A stretch of 46,347 bases of DNA from an uncultured Methylopila sp. (GCA_902168115.1 CABHPB010000149.1:1-46347), one strand, 5' to 3'. Shown: positions 1-9,164, counted from the stretch's first letter. The notes: generated from the sequence alone by a model not told the origin. Translations and numbers: made by a program.

Positions 1-31
1 GCTCTTCCCTTCCGACCGGCCGAGCAGACCC

Positions 32-1507
32 ATGACCCGCCCCACCCCCGCGATCATGTTCCAGGGCACCGGCTCGAACGTCGGCAAGTCGCTGGTGGTC
101 GCGGGACTCTGCCGCCTGTTCGCGCGGCGCGGCGTGTCGGTCGCGCCGTTCAAGCCGCAGAACATGTCGAACAACGCTGCGGTGACGGCGGACGGCGGCG
201 AGATCGGCCGCGCGCAGGCCCTGCAGGCGCGCGCCGCCATGCGCGAGCCGCTGATCGACATGAACCCGGTGCTGCTGAAGCCCGAGAGCGAGACCGGAAG
301 CCAGGTCGTCGTGCGCGGCCGCCGCATCGGCAGCTATCGCGGGCAGGCCTACGCCGAGCTGAAGCCGACGCTGATGCCGGCCGTCCTGCGCAGCTTCAAT
401 GCGCTGGCGGAAACGGCGGACATCGTGCTCGTCGAGGGCGCGGGCTCCGCGGCCGAGGTGAATCTTCGCAAGGGCGACATCGCAAACATGGGATTTGCGG
501 AGGCGGCTAAAGTCCCGGTGGTGCTCGTGGGCGACATCGACCGCGGCGGGGTCATCGCCTCGCTGGTCGGCATTCACGCCCTGCTTCCAGAGCCGGATCG
601 AAAGCTGATTCAAGCGTTTATGATCAATCGCTTCCGCGGCGACTCAAGCCTGTTCGCCGAAGGCGTGAGCCTGATCCGGGACCGCACCGGCTGGGAAGCG
701 CTCGGCATTGCGCCGTGGTTTCCGGAAGCCGGCAAACTTCCTGCGGAAGATTCCGTTGACCTCGGGGGCCGCTCGAACAGGGCGACGGACGGACTGACTA
801 TCGTCGTGCCCGCCCTCCCCCGGATCGCGAACTTCGACGACCTCGACCCGCTCGCGCAGGAGCCGGGCGTCTCGCTGCGCCTGCTCTCGCCGGGCGAGCC
901 GATCCCGACCGACGCGGCTCTCGTGCTGCTTCCAGGCTCCAAGGCGACGATCGCGGACCTCGCGGCGCTGCGCGCGCTCGGCTGGGACCACGACATCCAC
1001 GCCCATGTCCGCCGCGGCGGCCGGGTGCTGGGCCTGTGCGGCGGCTACCAGATGCTCGGACGCTCGATCGCCGATCCCGACGGCGTCGAGGGACCGCCTC
1101 AGGCGGTGCCCGGTCTCGGCCTGCTCGACGTCGACACGGTGCTCGACGGCGAGAAGCGGCTGGCGCGCGTCTCCGGCCGCAGCCTGGTCCATGAGCGCCC
1201 GGTCGAGGGTTACGAGATCCACATGGGCCGCACCGGAGGGTCGGACTGCGCCCGGGCGCCCTTTGAGATCGACGGCCGGCCGGAGGGCGCCGCTTCGAAG
1301 GACGGGCTCGTCCAGGGGGCCTATCTCCACGGCGTCTTCGCCGCGGACGGCTTTCGGCGCGCCTTCCTCAAGGAATTGGGCGTGGCGGGTTCCGCGCTCG
1401 CTTATGAAGCGACGGTCGAGGAGACGCTTGACCGGCTCGCCGACCATCTCGAGATGCATCTCGACATCGAGGCGATCGTCCGCATCGCGCATCGCCGCGG
1501 CGGATAG
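32..1507 (+). CDS. cobQ: Cobyric acid synthase CobQ
   Basis: Glutamine-dependent amidotransferase that amidates four carboxylates of adenosylcobyrinic acid a,c-diamide to give adenosylcobyric acid, in the cytoplasm. The N-terminus has the synthetase P-loop-like stretch [11 protein letters not shown] (about residues 10-20) followed by KPQNMSNN. The C-terminal class I glutaminase-like domain has the nucleophile motif [11 protein letters not shown] (Cys near residue 335) and YLHGVF with the partner His near 435. Its 491 residues fit the usual 480-500. The ATG at 32 overlaps a TGA in another frame (ATGA), so it may be coupled to a gene that begins before the window. It converges on cobD, leaving 9 nt between stops. 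Identification is very secure. Confidence 0.97.
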   Translation: MTRPTPAIMFQGTGSNVGKSLVVAGLCRLFARRGVSVAPFKPQNMSNNAAVTADGGEIGRAQALQARAAMREPLIDMNPVLLKPESETGSQVVVRGRRIGSYRGQAYAELKPTLMPAVLRSFNALAETADIVLVEGAGSAAEVNLRKGDIANMGFAEAAKVPVVLVGDIDRGGVIASLVGIHALLPEPDRKLIQAFMINRFRGDSSLFAEGVSLIRDRTGWEALGIAPWFPEAGKLPAEDSVDLGGRSNRATDGLTIVVPALPRIANFDDLDPLAQEPGVSLRLLSPGEPIPTDAALVLLPGSKATIADLAALRALGWDHDIHAHVRRGGRVLGLCGGYQMLGRSIADPDGVEGPPQAVPGLGLLDVDTVLDGEKRLARVSGRSLVHERPVEGYEIHMGRTGGSDCARAPFEIDGRPEGAASKDGLVQGAYLHGVFAADGFRRAFLKELGVAGSALAYEATVEETLDRLADHLEMHLDIEAIVRIAHRRGG

Positions 1508-1516
1508 ACCGGCCGG

Positions 1517-2497
1517 CTAGCGGGCGAGCCAGAACGCCGCCGCGATCGCCGCGACCAGCGCTGCATGAACGACGCAGGCAGCGCGCAGCAGGCGGAGCGC
1601 CTCGCCGATGTCGTCGCTCGTGAGCCGCTTGCGACCGGCGGCGTTCATGTAAGGAAGGTCGCGCATCACGCCGGAATAGATCCGGGGGCCGCCAAGCGCG
1701 ATGCCGAGCGCGCCGGCGAAGGCGGTTTCCGGCCAACCGGCGTTGGGCGAGGCGTGTCCCCCGGCGTCGCGGCGCATGGCGGACAGGCTCGCGCGCCAGT
1801 CGCGCGCGGTCACGAGCGCCGCGAGCCCGACGACCGCGCCGGACAGGCGCGAGGCCGGAAGGTTCACGAGATCGTCCAGCCTCGCCGCGGCCCAGCCGAA
1901 GGCGCGGTGACGCTCGGTTTTGTGGCCGATCATGCTGTCGGCGGTGTTGATCGCCTTGTAGGCCAGCAGTCCCGGCAGTCCGAACAGCACGCCCCAGAAC
2001 ACGGGCGCGACCACGCCGTCGGAGAAATTCTCGGCGGCGGATTCGATCGCTCCGCAGGCGACGCCGCTCTCGTCGAGCTTGGTCGGGTCACGGCCGACGA
2101 TCATCGAGACGGCGTGCCGCGCCGCGCCGAGCCCTCCTGCAGCGAAGGCGTCGCGGACGCGCGCGACATGGACGTAGAGGCTGTTCTGCGCGATCAGGAT
2201 CGATCCGATCGCGCCTTCGACCAGCACGCCCCACCAGTGATTCCGGAACGGCAAGGCGAGCAGCCACCCCACCGCGGCCGCGCCGATGACGATCGCCGCG
2301 ATCACGAAGACGCCCCTGCGCTTGCGGACGCTCTCGTCGAGTTCGAGGCGATTGAACCGTCGGTCGAGCCAGCCGATGACGGCGCCGATCACCACCACCG
2401 GATGGGCGAGGCGCCGCCAGATGCGGTCGGGATCGCCGACGACGGCGTCGACGGCGAGCGCCACCACCATCGCGGCCGCATGATGGCCGATGTCCAA
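1517..2497 (-). CDS. cobD: Adenosylcobinamide-phosphate synthase CobD (CbiB)
   Basis: Inner-membrane enzyme that attaches the aminopropanol (phosphate) arm to adenosylcobyric acid. The N-terminal GDPDRIWRRLAHPVVVIG, the GWLDRRFNR segment and the central AAENFSDGVVAPVFWG and INTADSMIGH motifs are typical of CbiB/CobD, as are several hydrophobic segments. The first codon is TTG at 2497, preceded by TGAGG; an ATG nine codons further in (2470) is an alternative and would give a start closer to many homologues. It lies 15 nt downstream of cobC on the same strand, an operon that supplies and attaches the aminopropanol arm. Confidence 0.95.
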   Translation of the reverse strand: MDIGHHAAAMVVALAVDAVVGDPDRIWRRLAHPVVVIGAVIGWLDRRFNRLELDESVRKRRGVFVIAAIVIGAAAVGWLLALPFRNHWWGVLVEGAIGSILIAQNSLYVHVARVRDAFAAGGLGAARHAVSMIVGRDPTKLDESGVACGAIESAAENFSDGVVAPVFWGVLFGLPGLLAYKAINTADSMIGHKTERHRAFGWAAARLDDLVNLPASRLSGAVVGLAALVTARDWRASLSAMRRDAGGHASPNAGWPETAFAGALGIALGGPRIYSGVMRDLPYMNAAGRKRLTSDDIGEALRLLRAACVVHAALVAAIAAAFWLAR

Positions 2498-2512
2498 GAC
2501 CTCAGCGCCCCG

Positions 2513-3511
2513 TCAGGCCGCCGTCTGCAGCGCGTCGCGCAATTCGGCCTTCAGCCGGTCGAAGCCGTCTTCGTCCGGCGGCAGGCCGAAGCGGAGCTGG
2601 TCCGGCCGCTCGTCGAACACGCGGCACCAGATGCCTGCGCGGGCGAGCTTTCGGTGGACGGCGCCGGCGGCCGGATGCCGCACGGTGCGGAACAGGTCGC
2701 AGCCGCGCACGTTCTCGAAGCCGGCGTCAGTGAGGATCGCGTCGAGCTTCATCGCCTCGACCGTCAGTTGCAGCCGCGTCGCAGCCGCCCAGGATTCGTC
2801 GGCCAGCGCCGCCCTGCCCGCCTCGATGGCCGGGCCCGAGACCGGCCATGGTCCGAGCTCGCCGGCAAGTTCGCCCACCATGTCGGCGTCTCCCGCCGCA
2901 AAGCCCAGCCGCAGGCCGGGCAGTCCGTAGAATTTGCCGAAGGACCGCAGCACGATCAGGCCCTTCTGTCCGACCCTCTGGCCCATCGTCGTCTCGACCG
3001 AGACGTCCGCGAAGCTCTCGTCGACGACCAGCAGCCCGTCGCGCCGGGCGAGGTCGGCGGCCAGCTTCGCCAGCACTTCGGGTTCGGTGGTGCGTCCCGA
3101 CGGGTTGTCCGGATTGACGACCACGACGACCTGCGAATCCTCCGCATGCGCCAGGGACCACGCCTCGCGCACCTGATGTCCGGCGCGCGCCCAGAGGTAG
3201 GCGTGCTCGCCATAGGTCGGGCCGACGACCAGCACAGAGCCGCGCACGCGAAGATACGGCAGCAGCTGGATCATCGCCTGCGCGCCCGGCCCTGCGACAA
3301 CGGGCGTGTCCGCCGCCCAGCCATAGGCGCGCCGGGCCGTCGCGAGCAGTTCCTTGACGTGTTCCGGATCGGGCAGCCGGGTCAGCGCTTCCGCGCTGAA
3401 GGGGCCAAGCGGATAGGCATGGGGATTGACGCCGGTCGACAGATCGAGCCAACCCTTCGCCGGCCGGCCGAACGCGGCTTCCGCCGCCGCGAGATCGCCG
3501 CCGTGCCTCAT
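2513..3511 (-). CDS. cobC: Threonine-phosphate decarboxylase-like CobC
   Basis: PLP enzyme of aminotransferase fold type I acting in cobalamin assembly, taken to supply the (R)-1-amino-2-propanol (phosphate) moiety. It starts with RHGGDLAAAEAAFG and the WLDLSTGVNP motif characteristic of CobC/CobD-type L-threonine-phosphate decarboxylases. It carries VVNPDNPSGR, the DESFAD segment and the PLP-lysine motif VLRSFGKFYGLPGLRLGFA (about residues 190-208). Its 332 residues fit the family. The ATG at 3511 has AGGAG 7 nt upstream. It is co-transcribed with cobD, and a 135-bp divergent gap separates it from the DUF1636 gene. Naming follows the aerobic (Pseudomonas denitrificans) nomenclature. Confidence 0.94.
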   Translation of the reverse strand: MRHGGDLAAAEAAFGRPAKGWLDLSTGVNPHAYPLGPFSAEALTRLPDPEHVKELLATARRAYGWAADTPVVAGPGAQAMIQLLPYLRVRGSVLVVGPTYGEHAYLWARAGHQVREAWSLAHAEDSQVVVVVNPDNPSGRTTEPEVLAKLAADLARRDGLLVVDESFADVSVETTMGQRVGQKGLIVLRSFGKFYGLPGLRLGFAAGDADMVGELAGELGPWPVSGPAIEAGRAALADESWAAATRLQLTVEAMKLDAILTDAGFENVRGCDLFRTVRHPAAGAVHRKLARAGIWCRVFDERPDQLRFGLPPDEDGFDRLKAELRDALQTAA

Positions 3512-3646
3512 GAACGCTCCTGGTTACCCTCGCTGAAAAGTTGAGCAGATTTTGCGCCGCGTCAATCTGACTTGCGACAAGGACTTAGCGATCGACGGGC
3601 TGCGACCGACGACCCTTGGCCGCACCCTCGGCGCCGGATCGCGCCC

Positions 3647-4057
3647 GTGAGCGCCGACGAGATCACCACCGTCGCCGTCTGCCGGACCTGTCGTCCGGAG
3701 GGGACGCCCGCCGATGCGGAGCCGCCGGGCGCGGCGTTGGCCAAGGCTGTCGCGAAGGCGGCTCTTGGCCTTGGCGTCGTCGAGGTGCGGGCGATCGCCT
3801 GCCAGTCGGCCTGCTCGCGCGCCTGTTCGGCGACCGTGGCTGCGCCCGGCAAGTTCTCCTATGTGATCGGCAATCTTAGCCCGGACGATGCCGCCGACGT
3901 CGTCGCCTTCGCAGTCGCCCATGCGGCCAGCGCAGACGGCGTCCCGCCGTGGCGGTCGCGACCTGAGCGCGTCCGCAAGAACACGATCGCGCGGGTTCCG
4001 CCTCCGGGAGCGGAGCATCCGCTGGTCGAGCCGGTCGAGACGCCGGTCGGAGACTGA
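3647..4057 (+). CDS. DUF1636 family cysteine-rich (metal/Fe-S) protein
   Basis: A 136-residue protein of the DUF1636 type, often met in cobalamin gene clusters; its biochemical role is not established. Five or more cysteines stand out: CRTC near residues 12-15 and the ACQSACSRACSA cluster near 55-66. This spacing resembles thioredoxin-like [2Fe-2S] ferredoxins, so metal or Fe-S binding is a fair inference. It then has GKFSYVIGNL and a Lys/Arg-containing tail. I chose the GTG at 3647 because conserved-looking sequence begins there; the frame stays open upstream to an ATG at 3572. It converges on cobB with one base between the stop codons, leaving no room for a terminator. Confidence 0.82.
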   Translation: MSADEITTVAVCRTCRPEGTPADAEPPGAALAKAVAKAALGLGVVEVRAIACQSACSRACSATVAAPGKFSYVIGNLSPDDAADVVAFAVAHAASADGVPPWRSRPERVRKNTIARVPPPGAEHPLVEPVETPVGD

Positions 4058-4058
4058 G

Positions 4059-5360
4059 TCAGGACGCGTCGATCAGGTGCAGGAACGAGCCGGCGACGGT
4101 TCCGACCGAAAGGCCCGCGCTCGCGCCGTCGCTCAGCCGGAACAGAGGCGCCGCCTCGCCCTGATGGACGATCGAGGCGTAGTGGAACTCGTGCGCGCGG
4201 CAGTCGAGCCCCGCCGGTCCGAGCGGCGTTTGCGCCGTGAGCGTCGCGCGATGGTAGCCGAGATGGAGCTTTCTCCGCTCGAACGAGGTCTCGAGCGGCA
4301 GCAGGCCGAGCATCGCATGGCGCGCGCCCTGCGCATCGACCAGTCCCTCGCCCAGAACCATGTAGCCGCCGCACTCGCCATAGACGGACGCGCCGCGCGC
4401 CGCGGCGGCGCGCACGCCCTCGCGGAAGACGGCCGCGGCGGCGATCCGGCCGGCGTGAAGCTCGGGATAGCCGCCGGGCAGGAAAACGGCGTCGGTGGAA
4501 GCGTCGGGCGCCTCGTCGGCGAGCGGCGAGAACGGCAGGATTTCGGCGCCGGCGGCGCGCCAGCCTGCGAGCACATGCGGATAGGCGAAGCGGAAGGCGA
4601 CGTCGTCGGCCACCGCGATCCGGGACCCGATCGGCCGCACCGGAGGCGCAGTCGTTTCTTCGGACGCAGCGGGAGCGGCGCGGGCGATGGCCGTCAGGGC
4701 CGGCAGGTCGACATGGGCCGCGACTTCGCGCCCGGCCGCGGCGATGAAGCCCTCGAGCCCGTCAAGCTCCTCGGCCTGGACGAGGCCGAGATGGCGCGAG
4801 GGCGTCGCGAGCTCGGTCCGGCGGGGAATCGCGCCGAAGACGGGCACGCCCGCGGCCGCGCAGCCCGCCCGCAGCAGCGCCTCGTGTCGCGGGCTGGCGA
4901 CCCTGTTCAGGATCACGCCCGCGACGTCGATATCCCGGTCGAAGACGCGGAACCCGGCCGCGAGCGCGCCGACCGACTGCGCCATGCCCGAGGCGTCGAC
5001 GACCAGGACGACGGGCGCGCCGAGCGTCTTGGCGACGTCGGCCGCGCCGCCCGGTCCGAGGCCCGGCTCGCCGGCCTTGTCGAACAGGCCCATCACGCCC
5101 TCGACGACCAGAAGCTCGGCGTCCCGGCCCGCCTCGGAGGCGAGCGCCAGCAGCCGGTCGCGAGACATCGCCCAGCCGTCGAGATTGAGCGAGTCGCGCC
5201 CGCTCGCAGCGGCGTGGAAACGGGGGTCGATGTAGTCCGGACCGATCTTGGCCGACCCGGCCGCGACGCCGGCGTCCCGGAAAGCGCGAAGAAGACCGAG
5301 CGTGACGAGCGTCTTGCCCGACCCGCTCGACGGCGCGGCGACGACGAAGGCCGGCGTCAC
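4059..5360 (-). CDS. cobB: Cobyrinate a,c-diamide synthase CobB
   Basis: ATP- and glutamine-dependent amidation of carboxylates a and c of (hydrogeno)cobyrinic acid. The protein opens with the P-loop VVAAPSSGSGKTLVTLGLL, then KIGPDYIDPRFH and LLVVEGVMGLFD. The C-terminal glutaminase domain has FLPGGYPELHA, the nucleophile motif YGECGGYMVLGEG and a late HEFHYAS motif. Length is 433 residues with the GTG at 5360 as start; the reading frame stays open upstream, but that extension is only the shadow of cobA. The GTG overlaps the cobA stop (GTGA), so translation is probably coupled to cobA. Confidence 0.95.
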   Translation of the reverse strand: MTPAFVVAAPSSGSGKTLVTLGLLRAFRDAGVAAGSAKIGPDYIDPRFHAAASGRDSLNLDGWAMSRDRLLALASEAGRDAELLVVEGVMGLFDKAGEPGLGPGGAADVAKTLGAPVVLVVDASGMAQSVGALAAGFRVFDRDIDVAGVILNRVASPRHEALLRAGCAAAGVPVFGAIPRRTELATPSRHLGLVQAEELDGLEGFIAAAGREVAAHVDLPALTAIARAAPAASEETTAPPVRPIGSRIAVADDVAFRFAYPHVLAGWRAAGAEILPFSPLADEAPDASTDAVFLPGGYPELHAGRIAAAAVFREGVRAAAARGASVYGECGGYMVLGEGLVDAQGARHAMLGLLPLETSFERRKLHLGYHRATLTAQTPLGPAGLDCRAHEFHYASIVHQGEAAPLFRLSDGASAGLSVGTVAGSFLHLIDAS

Positions 5361-6232
5361 CCGCCGAGCGCCTCGGCATGCGCGGTTTCGCCCTGCGCCG
5401 CGACCGCGAGCCCCAGCACCGGGGCCAGCGCCACGACCCCGCCCACGACGATGATCGCCGGCGGCGAGATGTTCTCGACATCGAGCCCCTCGGCGAGGCG
5501 GCCGAGCGTGGTGCGGGCGACCTGCTGCCGTTCCGTGGTGGCGTTGGCGACGACCGCGACCGGCTCGCTCGCCGGCCGCCCGGCGTCGAGCAGCCGCGCG
5601 GCGATCGTGCGCATCAGCCGGAACCCCATATAGACGACGAGCACCGGCGCGCCGCGCGAGAGCGCGAGCCAATCGAGCTTCTCCGACAGCCCGCCGCTGG
5701 CGTCGTGCGCCGTGACGAAGGTCACGGACTGGTTGACGTCGCGGTGGGTGACGGGGATGCCGGCGGCCGCCAGTCCGCCGATGCCGGCCGTCACGCCCGG
5801 CGAGATGCGGAACGGCACGCCGGCAGCAACGAGCCCCTGCGCTTCCTCCGCGCCGCGGCCGAAGACGTAGGGGTCGCCGCCCTTCAGGCGGACCACCCGC
5901 TTGCCGCGCCGCGCAGCGCCCACCAGCAGCGCCGTGATCTCGGACTGCTTGGGCGACGGGCAGCCGGCGCGCTTGCCGACATAGACGTGCTCGCAATCGG
6001 CCCGCGTCAGCCTCAAAACCTCCGCATTTACAAGCGCATCGAAATACAGGGCGTCGGCTTCGCCGAGCGCCCAGGCGGCCTGCAGCGTGACGAGCCCCGG
6101 ATCGCCGGGCCCCGCCCCGACCAGCCAGACCGTTCCAGGGGGAAACGGCGGCATGGCGCGCGCGAGCGCGGGCGGCAGTTCAAGCGGAGACGGGGCGATA
6201 TGCGACAACTCGGGCGACATGCGCCGGACCAT
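5357..6232 (-). CDS. cobA: Uroporphyrinogen-III C-methyltransferase CobA
   Basis: SAM-dependent bis-methylation of uroporphyrinogen III at C2 and C7 to precorrin-2, the step that commits tetrapyrrole to cobalamin (and sirohaem). Family motifs seen are VWLVGAGPGDPGLVTL, YVGKRAG, RLKGGDPYVFGRGAEE, PGVTAG and GIPVTHRD, followed by VVYMG. It is a single SUMT domain with no CysG-type oxidase/ferrochelatase fusion. The ATG at 6232 gives 291 residues; another ATG at 6220 is possible. The N-terminal 35 residues before the GAGPGDP motif are Pro-rich and variable. It overlaps cobB by 4 nt and is divergent from cobK. Confidence 0.95.
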   Translation of the reverse strand: MVRRMSPELSHIAPSPLELPPALARAMPPFPPGTVWLVGAGPGDPGLVTLQAAWALGEADALYFDALVNAEVLRLTRADCEHVYVGKRAGCPSPKQSEITALLVGAARRGKRVVRLKGGDPYVFGRGAEEAQGLVAAGVPFRISPGVTAGIGGLAAAGIPVTHRDVNQSVTFVTAHDASGGLSEKLDWLALSRGAPVLVVYMGFRLMRTIAARLLDAGRPASEPVAVVANATTERQQVARTTLGRLAEGLDVENISPPAIIVVGGVVALAPVLGLAVAAQGETAHAEALGG

Positions 6233-6289
6233 GACGGTTCGGCCGATCCCGCACAATCCCGCGCCGGAAGCCATGACGCCGCGCCGCGC

Positions 6290-7033
6290 GTGCTCATCCT
6301 CGGCGGGTCGTCGGACGGATTCGCGGCGGCCGAAACCTTCCATGGCGCCGGCTACGACGTCGTCACGTCGTTCGCTGGCGTGACCGAGACGCGGCGGGCG
6401 CCCGTCGGCGTCTTCCGCGTCGGCGGTTTCGGCGGCGTGTCGGGCCTGACGGCCTATCTCGCGGTCGAGGCCATCGACCTCATCGTCGACGCCACCCACC
6501 CCTTCGCCACCAGGATGACCGCGAACGCCACGGCGGCCGCAGCCAACGCCGGCGTTCCGCTGCTTCACGTCGTGCGGCCCGCATGGACGCCCCAGGCCGG
6601 CGACGACTGGCGCTTCGCCCCGGACCTCGTCTCGGCGGCCGCGATCACGCCGGTCACCTTCGGCCCGTGCTTCCTGACGGTCGGGCGGGGCAAGATCGCG
6701 CCCTTCGCCGGCCGTCATGACCTGCGCTACCTGATCCGCACCGTCGACAACCACGTCATCGCCTTCGACCACCCCAACACGCACGTCGTGTACGGGCGCG
6801 GGCCGTTCTCAATCGAGGACGAACGGGCCCTGTTCGACCGTTTCGCCGTGGAGTGCGTCGTCACGGCCAACAGCGGCGGCGACGCCGCGGCGGCGAAGCT
6901 CACGGTCGCGCGCGAACGCGGCCTGCCGGTCGTCCTCGTCGATCGCCCGCCGCCGCCGGACGGCGTCGTGGTCGCGACGGCCGCAGAAGCGCTGGCCGCG
7001 GCGCAAGAGATGATCCCGCGTCAGGCGGCGTGA
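6290..7033 (+). CDS. cobK: Precorrin-6A reductase CobK
   Basis: NADPH-dependent reduction of precorrin-6A to precorrin-6B (dihydro form) in the aerobic pathway. It shows VLILGGSSDG at the extreme N-terminus (nucleotide-binding start), LIVDATHPFATRMTANA, LTVGRGKIAPF, VYGRGPFSIEDE and CVVTANSGGDAAAAKL, all typical of CobK/CbiJ. The start is uncertain. The GTG at 6290 would make the protein begin directly at VLILGG. An in-frame ATG at 6200 would add 30 residues unlike CobK and would overlap the divergent cobA start. An ATG at 6273 with better-looking context is out of frame. First gene of a cobK-cobL-cobM run. Confidence 0.9.
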   Translation: MLILGGSSDGFAAAETFHGAGYDVVTSFAGVTETRRAPVGVFRVGGFGGVSGLTAYLAVEAIDLIVDATHPFATRMTANATAAAANAGVPLLHVVRPAWTPQAGDDWRFAPDLVSAAAITPVTFGPCFLTVGRGKIAPFAGRHDLRYLIRTVDNHVIAFDHPNTHVVYGRGPFSIEDERALFDRFAVECVVTANSGGDAAAAKLTVARERGLPVVLVDRPPPPDGVVVATAAEALAAAQEMIPRQAA

Positions 7034-7068
7034 TAGAGACGTCGGGTTCCGACGTCTCGCGAGCCCTC

Positions 7069-8340
7069 ATGACCTCCCCTGCCCTCGACCTTTCCGCTCC
7101 GACTTCCGGCCCCGTCGCATCAGGCCCGAAATGGCTGACCGTGGTCGGCGTCGGCGAGGACGGGGCCGCAGGGCTGGGACAGGCCGCGCGCGACGCGCTT
7201 GAACACGCCGCCTTCGTCGTCGGCGGCGAGCGGCATCTGGCGCTCGTCCCCTCGACGCTGTCGCCGTCGGCCGAACGCCACTCCTGGCCCTCGCCGATGC
7301 TTCCTTTCCTCGATGTCGTCGCGGGCTGGCGCGGGCGGCGAGTCGTCGTGCTGGCGAGCGGCGATCCGCTGTTCTACGGCGTCGCGGCGACGCTCGCCTC
7401 CCGGATCGCGCCAGCGGAGATCGCGGTTCTGCCGGCGACGTCCTCGCTGCAACTCGGCTGCGCCGCGATGGTGTGGCCGGTGAACGAGACGGCGGTGGTC
7501 TCGGCCTGCGGACGGCCGATCGAACAGCTGACGCTCGAGCTTTACGACGGCGCGCGGATCATCCTGCTCTCCTCCGACGGGTCGACGCCCGCCGCCGCCG
7601 CCGCGCTGCTTGTCGCGCAGGGCTATGGCGAAAGCCGGCTGACCGTGCTGGAGCGACTTGGCGGCCCGGGGGCCGCCGCCCTGCCCTTCCGCGCGAGCGA
7701 AGTCGGCGACCGAAGCTTCGACCGGCTCAACGTCGTCGCCATCGAGGCCGTCGCCGGGCCGCAGACGCGCCTTCTCCCTCGTGCGCCGGGTCTTCCCGAC
7801 GACGCCTTCCTGAACGACGGCCAGATCACCCGCCGCGAGATCCGCGCGCTGACCCTCGCCCGGCTCGCGCCGGCTCCCGGCGCGCTGCTCTGGGACGTCG
7901 GCGCCGGGTCCGGCTCGATCGGCATCGAATGGATGCGCGCGGCGCGCGCCGCCAAGGCGATCGCGCTGGAGCCCCGAGCCGATCGGGCGGAGCGCGCGCG
8001 GGAGAACGCGCGCCGGCTCGGCGTTCCGGGCCTCGACCTGCGCGACGCCGCCGCGCCTGACGGCCTTGCCGGCCTGCCGCGGCCGGACGCGATCTTCGTC
8101 GGCGGCGGCGCCACGGCCGACCGCGTGCTTGACATCTGCTGGGCGGCGCTGAAGCCCGGCGGACGCCTCGTAGCGAACGCGGTGACGCTGGAGACGGAAA
8201 CGAAGCTCGTCGCCGCGCGTGAAGCCTTCGGCGGCGATCTGGTGCGGCTGCAGGCGACCTACGCCGATCCCGTCGGCCGGATGACCGGATGGCGGCCGGC
8301 GATGCCGGTCACCCAATACGCCGTCGTCAAGCCGCGCTGA
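7069..8340 (+). CDS. cobL: Precorrin-6Y C5,15-methyltransferase (decarboxylating) CobL
   Basis: Bifunctional enzyme that methylates precorrin-6B at C5 and C15 and decarboxylates the C12 acetate. Residues about 18-210 form a CbiE-type tetrapyrrole methylase domain (LTVVGVGEDG, GGERHL, VVVLASGDPLFYGV, SSLQLGCA). Residues about 235-423 form a CbiT domain with ITRREIRALTLA and the SAM-binding motif LLWDVGAGSGSIGIEWM, then IFVGGG. The CbiE-CbiT fusion of 423 residues is the normal aerobic CobL form. The start is the ATG at 7069, 35 nt after cobK. The gene ends one base before cobM. Confidence 0.96.
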   Translation: MTSPALDLSAPTSGPVASGPKWLTVVGVGEDGAAGLGQAARDALEHAAFVVGGERHLALVPSTLSPSAERHSWPSPMLPFLDVVAGWRGRRVVVLASGDPLFYGVAATLASRIAPAEIAVLPATSSLQLGCAAMVWPVNETAVVSACGRPIEQLTLELYDGARIILLSSDGSTPAAAAALLVAQGYGESRLTVLERLGGPGAAALPFRASEVGDRSFDRLNVVAIEAVAGPQTRLLPRAPGLPDDAFLNDGQITRREIRALTLARLAPAPGALLWDVGAGSGSIGIEWMRAARAAKAIALEPRADRAERARENARRLGVPGLDLRDAAAPDGLAGLPRPDAIFVGGGATADRVLDICWAALKPGGRLVANAVTLETETKLVAAREAFGGDLVRLQATYADPVGRMTGWRPAMPVTQYAVVKPR

Positions 8341-8341
8341 G

Positions 8342-9103
8342 ATGACCGTCTTCTTCATCGGCGCGGGGCCGGGCGATCCCGACCTCATCACGGTCCGCGG
8401 CCGCGACCTGATCTCCCGGTGCCCGGTCTGCCTCTACGCGGGATCGCTGGTGCCGCGAGAGGTGATCGCGTTCGCGCCGAAGGACGCGCGCGTGATCGAC
8501 ACCGGGCCGCTGTCGCTCGGCGAGATCGTGGCGGAGTTCGAGGCCGCGCATGCCGCCGGCCTCGACGTCGCGCGGGTTCATTCCGGCGACCCGTCGATCT
8601 ATGGCGCGACAGCCGAGCAGTTCGCGGCGCTGCGGTCGCGCGACATTCCCTACGAGATCGTGCCGGGGGTGCCGGCCTTCGCCGCAGCGGCCGCGCGGCT
8701 CGGCGTCGAGCTGACCGTCCCTGAGATCGCGCAGACGATCACGCTGAGCCGCCTGTCGGGCCGAGCCTCTTCCATGCCGCCGCACGAGACGCTGGAGGCG
8801 GTCGCCGCATCACGCGGGACGCTGGTGCTGCACCTCGCAGCGAAGCAGCTGGCGCGCATCGCCGAGGAGCTGACGCCGCTCTACGGCGCGGACTGTCCGG
8901 TCGCGCTCGTGGCGCGCGCGACATGGCCCGACGAGGCGATCGTGCGCGGCACGCTCGCCGACATCGTCGGGAAGGCGGCGCCGCTCGGCGTCGAGCGCAC
9001 CGCGCTGGTGATCGTCGGCCGCGCGCTTGACGGCGTCGGAGAAGCGACGAGCGCCCTCTACGACCCGGACCACGGCCGGCACCTGAAGCCCGCAAAGGGC
9101 TGA
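8342..9103 (+). CDS. cobM: Precorrin-4 C11-methyltransferase CobM
   Basis: SAM-dependent methylation of precorrin-4 at C11 to precorrin-5. The 253-residue protein has VFFIGAGPGDPDLITVRG at the N-terminus, CLYAGSLVP, RVHSGDPSIYGATAEQ, YEIVPGVPAFAAAAA and ITLSRLSGRAS, the classical order of CobM/CbiF motifs. It starts one base after the cobL stop, so the two are surely co-transcribed. A strong hairpin follows the stop codon. cobG, cobI, cobJ, cobH and the cobaltochelatase genes, expected for a complete aerobic pathway, are not in this window. Confidence 0.96.
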   Translation: MTVFFIGAGPGDPDLITVRGRDLISRCPVCLYAGSLVPREVIAFAPKDARVIDTGPLSLGEIVAEFEAAHAAGLDVARVHSGDPSIYGATAEQFAALRSRDIPYEIVPGVPAFAAAAARLGVELTVPEIAQTITLSRLSGRASSMPPHETLEAVAASRGTLVLHLAAKQLARIAEELTPLYGADCPVALVARATWPDEAIVRGTLADIVGKAAPLGVERTALVIVGRALDGVGEATSALYDPDHGRHLKPAKG

Positions 9104-9112
9104 CCGAAACGA

Positions 9113-9140
9113 AAACGGGCCGGCTTGCGCCGGCCCGTTT
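9113..9140. terminator. Bidirectional hairpin between cobM and hppA
   Basis: Perfect 12-bp inverted repeat (arms 9113-9124 and 9129-9140) around a TTGC loop. It has A-rich sequence on the left side and TTT on the right side, so it can terminate both cobM (plus) and hppA (minus), which converge here. Confidence 0.85.
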
Positions 9141-9164
9141 CGATGACGTCGGAGCTTCGTCCGC

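Noticed and set aside
1565-3544. A long plus-strand frame across cobD and cobC
   Set aside because: It covers two real minus-strand genes and has low-complexity shadow composition.
3512-3646. Cobalamin riboswitch between cobC and the DUF1636 gene
   Set aside because: No B12-box-like sequence or long leader could be recognised in this or other gaps of the cobalamin block.
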